Below the pieces are notes generated by a model. The model worked only from the letters and a program-made list of their open reading frames with translations, had not been told where the DNA came from and did no database searches. Shown piece after piece: positions 31,154 through 33,635 of a stretch of 33,635 nucleotides of DNA. Numbering within the stretch: the stretch's first letter is position 1; every line of letters starts with the position of its first letter. This DNA is from CADCVW01 sp035644935 (GTDB lineage Bacteria > Pseudomonadota > Alphaproteobacteria > Sphingomonadales > Sphingomonadaceae), in the NCBI GenBank assembly GCA_035644935.1, contig DASQNO010000109.1, positions 1 to 33,635 on the forward strand. The letters run 5' to 3'. A program made the translations under genes and the position numbers.

Positions 31154-31684
31154 ATGCGCATGATCGCCGGCATCTACCGCGGCCGCGAGATCGTCGCGCC
31201 GCCGGGCAAGGACACGCGCCCCACCAGCAACCGCGCGCGCGAGGCCTTGTTCTCCATGCTAACCAGCCGCATCGGCAGCTTCGAGGGCCTCGCCGTTGCC
31301 GACCTCTTCGCGGGCTCGGGTTCGCTAGGCCTCGAAGCGCTCTCCCGCGGCGCCGCGCATTGCACGTTCCTGGAAACGGACCCCGCCGCGCTCGCCGCAA
31401 TCAAGACCAACGTCGCCAAGATGAGCGCCCCTGCGACCGTCCGCGCAGGTACCGCCGAAAACTTCCACGGCGGACCGTTCGACCTCGTGTTCTGCGACCC
31501 GCCCTATCTCAGCGGCCTCGGCCACAAGGCGCTCGCGCGGATTACCGTCACGCCCGGCGGCTGGGCGAGCATCGAAACCGCGAGGACCGAGGACGTTGTC
31601 GTGGACGGCTACGAGGTCGACACCGTGCGCAAGTACGGCAAGGCCAAGATCACGCTGCTGCGGAAGCTGTCTGACGCGGATTAG
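31154..31684 (+). CDS. rsmD: 16S rRNA (guanine966-N2)-methyltransferase
   Basis: The 176-residue enzyme methylates G966 of 16S rRNA. It has the family N-terminus (MRMIAGIYRGREIVAPPG), RPTSNRAREALFSML, SAM motif I DLFAGSGSLGLEALSRGA, the acidic LETDPAALAAI and the catalytic DPPY in LVFCDPPYLSG. The start at ATG 31154 is favoured because GGAGG lies 6 nt before it, a site that belongs to the family B repeat. An upstream ATG at 31115 inside the repeat would add 13 non-conserved residues. Its TAG overlaps the convergent DUF6582-like stop (TTAG). Confidence 0.96.
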   Translation: MRMIAGIYRGREIVAPPGKDTRPTSNRAREALFSMLTSRIGSFEGLAVADLFAGSGSLGLEALSRGAAHCTFLETDPAALAAIKTNVAKMSAPATVRAGTAENFHGGPFDLVFCDPPYLSGLGHKALARITVTPGGWASIETARTEDVVVDGYEVDTVRKYGKAKITLLRKLSDAD

Positions 31685-31923
31685 TCCCCACCGATTTCGC
31701 GCCAGTCCTTCTCCCGCACATCAACGCCAAAGCGTTTCGCCGCCGCCTGTATGCGCTTCCAGGCCTCGTCGCGTTCGTCGTCCGTCACGTCCTTGACCTG
31801 CTTGAACCGCGACACGGCGGCGCGGACGTGCACGGCGTCCTCCAGCGGCTCCTTACGCTGCGCAGGAAACGCGAAGTCGCTGCGAGCGAGGTGATCGCGT
31901 TCGCTGGCGTCGAGCTTGGACAT
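31681..31923 (-). CDS. Small DUF6582-like protein
   Basis: The 80-residue, highly charged protein (MSKLDASERDHLARSDFAF, then PAQRKEPLEDAVHVRAAVSR and DERDEAWKRIQAAAKRFGV) resembles DUF6582 proteins of alphaproteobacteria. It is soluble and helical, with no signal peptide or cysteine. GAGGAGA seven nt upstream is a strong ribosome site, so it is likely well expressed. It diverges from the UvrD-type gene with a 77-bp gap holding a 14-bp palindrome. The function is unknown. Confidence 0.8.
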   Translation of the reverse strand: MSKLDASERDHLARSDFAFPAQRKEPLEDAVHVRAAVSRFKQVKDVTDDERDEAWKRIQAAAKRFGVDVREKDWREIGGD

Positions 31924-31992
31924 GGCATTCTCCTCACCCGCCGAACGTGCGGGCGCATCGACGGTTGCCGGGATGTGCCCCGTTCCCTAACT

Positions 31993-32006
31993 GTTCACCG
32001 GTGAAC
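31993..32006. promoter_or_regulatory. 14-bp perfect palindrome at the UvrD-type start
   Basis: GTTCACCGGTGAAC is fully symmetric and contains the GTG start codon (32001-32003) of the helicase. It has GTTC and GAAC ends, like parts of alphaproteobacterial LexA sites, but these are normally direct repeats (GTTC-N7-GTTC), so this is not a standard LexA box. A dimeric repressor or a leader hairpin are both possible. Confidence 0.45.
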
Positions 32007-33635
32007 GCCCCTCTTCCCGCCCAAACCGACGAACCCTTTTACCTGCGCGGGCTCAACGCGCCGCAGCGGGAGGCGGTGCTGACCACCGAAGGCCCGGTGC
32101 TCGTCCTCGCCGGCGCGGGCACGGGCAAGACCGCGGCGCTCACCGCCCGCCTGGCGCACCTGATCGCCACCAGGCGCGCCTGGCCGTCCGAGATCCTGTC
32201 GGTGACCTTCACCAACAAGGCCGCGCGCGAGATGCGCGAGCGCGTCGGGCGCATCGTGGGCGACGCGGTGGAAGGCATGCCGTGGCTCGGCACGTTCCAC
32301 TCCGTGGCCTCGAAGATGCTGCGGCGGCACGCCGAACTCGTCGGGCTGCAGGCGAACTTCACCATCCTCGACACCGACGACCAGCTGCGCGTGATGAAGC
32401 AGCTGATCGTCGCCGCCGACCTCGACGAAAAGCGCTGGCCGGCGCGGCAGCTGGCCGGCGTCATCGACCGCTGGAAGAATCGCGGCTGGACTCCGCGCGA
32501 CATTGACGCCGGCGAGAGCGAGGCGTTCGCCAACGGCCGCGGGGCTGAGCTCTACGCGGCCTACCAGGCGCGGCTGCGGACGCTCAACGCCTGCGATTTC
32601 GGCGACCTGCTGCTGCACATGCTGACCATCCTGAAGGAGCATCGCGAGGTGCTCGAACAGTATCAGGAACGGTTCAAGTACATCCTCGTCGACGAGTACC
32701 AGGACACCAACCAGTCGCAGTACCTGTGGCTGCGGCTGCTCGCGCAGAAGCGCCGCAACATCTGCTGCGTCGGCGACGACGACCAGTCGATCTATTCTTG
32801 GCGCGGCGCGGAGGTCGCCAACATTCTGCGCTTCGAGGTCGATTTTCCGGGCGCCGCGATCATCAAGCTGGAGCAGAACTACCGGTCGACGCCGCACATC
32901 CTCGCCGCGGCGTCCGGCGTCATCGCCAACAATGGCGGGCGGCTGGGCAAGACGCTGTGGACCGAGGAGGACGCGGGCGACAAGGTGCAGGTCGTCGGCG
33001 TGTGGGACGGGCCGGAGGAAGCACGGCGCATCGGCGACGAGGTCGAAAAGCACCAGCGCCGCGGCGGCACATTGAACGATGTCGCGATCCTGGTTCGCGC
33101 GCAGTTTCAGACGCGCGAGTTGGAAGACCGCTTCATCGCCATCGGCCTGCCCTACCGCATCGTCGGGGGCTTCCGCTTCTACGAACGCGCCGAAATCCGC
33201 GACGCGCTGGCGTACCTGCGCATCATCGCGCAGCCGGCCGACGACCTCGCGCTTGAACGCATCATCAACGTCCCCAAGCGGGGTCTGGGCGACAAGGCGG
33301 TGGCCAAGATCCATTCGCTTGCGCGCGGATCGGGCATGCCGCTGCTCGCGGCCGCCGCGCAGATCCTGGACTCGGACGAGCTCACCCCGCAGGCGCGCCG
33401 CGCGCTCGGCAATCTCGTCGGCGACATCGCGCGATGGCGCGGCAAGCTGAACGAGCTTCCGCATCCCGAGCTCGCGCGCATCCTGCTCGACGAAAGCGGC
33501 TACACCGCCATGCTGCAGGCCGACCGCTCGGCGGAAAGCGCGGGACGGCTGGAGAATTTGACCGAGCTGACGCGCGCGATGGAGGAGTACGACACGCTCC
33601 CTGCGTTCCTGGAGCACGTGTCGCTGGTCATGGAC
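32001..33635 (+). CDS. uvrD: ATP-dependent DNA helicase, UvrD/PcrA family (partial, runs off the right edge)
   Basis: Superfamily 1A 3'-5' helicase acting in nucleotide excision and mismatch repair and in clearing replication forks. The first 545 residues are present. Motifs in order: Q-motif (LNAPQREAVLTTEGP), Walker A AGAGTGKT (37-44), motif Ia SVTFTNKAAREMRERV, GTFHSVASKMLRRHA, Walker B with DEYQDTN, motif III GDDDQSIYSWRGA, motif IV LEQNYRS and VAILVRAQFQTRELE. The start is taken as GTG 32001, which gives the usual short leader before FYLRGLNAPQ; an in-frame ATG at 31974 would add nine atypical residues. PcrA and Rep are close relatives, but UvrD is the likeliest name. The large minus-strand frame opposite it is a shadow. 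Confidence 0.95.
   Translation, partial: MNAPLPAQTDEPFYLRGLNAPQREAVLTTEGPVLVLAGAGTGKTAALTARLAHLIATRRAWPSEILSVTFTNKAAREMRERVGRIVGDAVEGMPWLGTFHSVASKMLRRHAELVGLQANFTILDTDDQLRVMKQLIVAADLDEKRWPARQLAGVIDRWKNRGWTPRDIDAGESEAFANGRGAELYAAYQARLRTLNACDFGDLLLHMLTILKEHREVLEQYQERFKYILVDEYQDTNQSQYLWLRLLAQKRRNICCVGDDDQSIYSWRGAEVANILRFEVDFPGAAIIKLEQNYRSTPHILAAASGVIANNGGRLGKTLWTEEDAGDKVQVVGVWDGPEEARRIGDEVEKHQRRGGTLNDVAILVRAQFQTRELEDRFIAIGLPYRIVGGFRFYERAEIRDALAYLRIIAQPADDLALERIINVPKRGLGDKAVAKIHSLARGSGMPLLAAAAQILDSDELTPQARRALGNLVGDIARWRGKLNELPHPELARILLDESGYTAMLQADRSAESAGRLENLTELTRAMEEYDTLPAFLEHVSLVMD

Noticed and set aside
29677..31173. 498-residue minus-strand frame opposite rluB
   Set aside because: Arg/Asp-rich shadow of rluB and of the receiver gene; both real genes have intact motifs.
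31974..32000. Upstream ATG start for the UvrD-type gene
   Set aside because: It would add nine residues (MCPFPNCSP) not typical of the family and has no ribosome site; GTG 32001 fits better, though it also lacks a strong site.
31993..32006. SOS (LexA) box at uvrD
   Set aside because: The known alphaproteobacterial LexA site is a direct repeat GTTC-N7-GTTC; this is an inverted repeat with six bases between GTTC and GAAC.
31995..33617. 540-residue open frame on the minus strand opposite the UvrD-type gene
   Set aside because: It mirrors the codon structure of a clear helicase gene with all SF1 motifs; its product is Arg/Ala-rich without domain signatures. Long antisense frames are expected in GC-rich DNA.
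1..33635. CRISPR arrays, insertion sequences, toxin-antitoxin or defence islands
   Set aside because: I found no regularly spaced direct repeats, no transposase-like frames and no recognisable defence or toxin-antitoxin genes.

Overview
The window is GC-rich, densely packed bacterial chromosome. It most likely comes from an alphaproteobacterium of the order Sphingomonadales. The evidence is conserved order (rpsF-rpsR-rplI; xerD-hypothetical-aroK; lapA-pyrF ... accD-folC; rluB-rsmD), small families typical of that group (DUF1178, DUF6356, DUF6582-like, orphan Flp pilins), and two intergenic palindromic repeat families of the kind seen in sphingomonads. I see no prophage, insertion sequence, CRISPR array or plasmid gene. 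It reads as core genome with a few decayed or accessory spots.

Layout. 1-1.6 kb: end of a membrane protein, an M15-type peptidase (-), and an AT-richer patch with an apparently frameshifted lipoprotein gene. 1.6-3.2 kb: ribosomal protein operon rpsF-rpsR-rplI (+), followed by a palindromic repeat and a strong terminator. 3.2-7.8 kb: a long minus-strand run, in transcription order comF, grxC, a Nit-type amidase, DUF1178, tRNA-Arg(CCU), DUF6356, an FAD/NAD(P) oxidoreductase and folE, mostly overlapping or nearly abutting. 7.8-9.7 kb: a methyltransferase (+), mutT (-) and two Flp pilins (+) closed by a hairpin terminator. 9.7-15.1 kb: a minus-strand run of a 55-residue membrane protein, a 613-residue exported protein, xerD, accA and an M48 protease. 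15.2-22.3 kb: aroK (+) against a Kef-type antiporter, a NifU/IscU-like protein, cysS, cvpA, radA and a DUF4019 protein (all -). 22.4-24.4 kb: an EEP hydrolase (+) and a serine hydrolase (-) with overlapping 3' ends. 24.5-27.9 kb: lapA-pyrF-accD-folC (+). 27.9-30.1 kb: AmpG-like permease and a receiver protein (-). 30.2-33.6 kb: rluB-rsmD (+), a DUF6582-like gene (-) and the first 545 codons of a UvrD/PcrA helicase (+).

How the genes relate. Most are housekeeping: translation (rpsF, rpsR, rplI, cysS, rluB, rsmD, tRNA-Arg), fatty acid synthesis (accA and accD, about 14 kb apart), folate (folE, folC), repair and recombination (xerD, radA, uvrD, mutT) and envelope or peptidoglycan turnover (M15, M48, AmpG, serine hydrolase). 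I did not find a convincing undescribed multigene system. The most interesting signals are small: a structured repeat whose last arm supplies the ribosome-binding site of folC and of rsmD; four convergent gene pairs that share stop-codon bases; perfect palindromes at the comF/methyltransferase and DUF6582/uvrD divergent starts; a short gene of 55 codons overlapping a large exported protein; and aroK and pyrF-accD neighbourhoods that lack their usual aromatic amino acid partners aroB and trpFBA.
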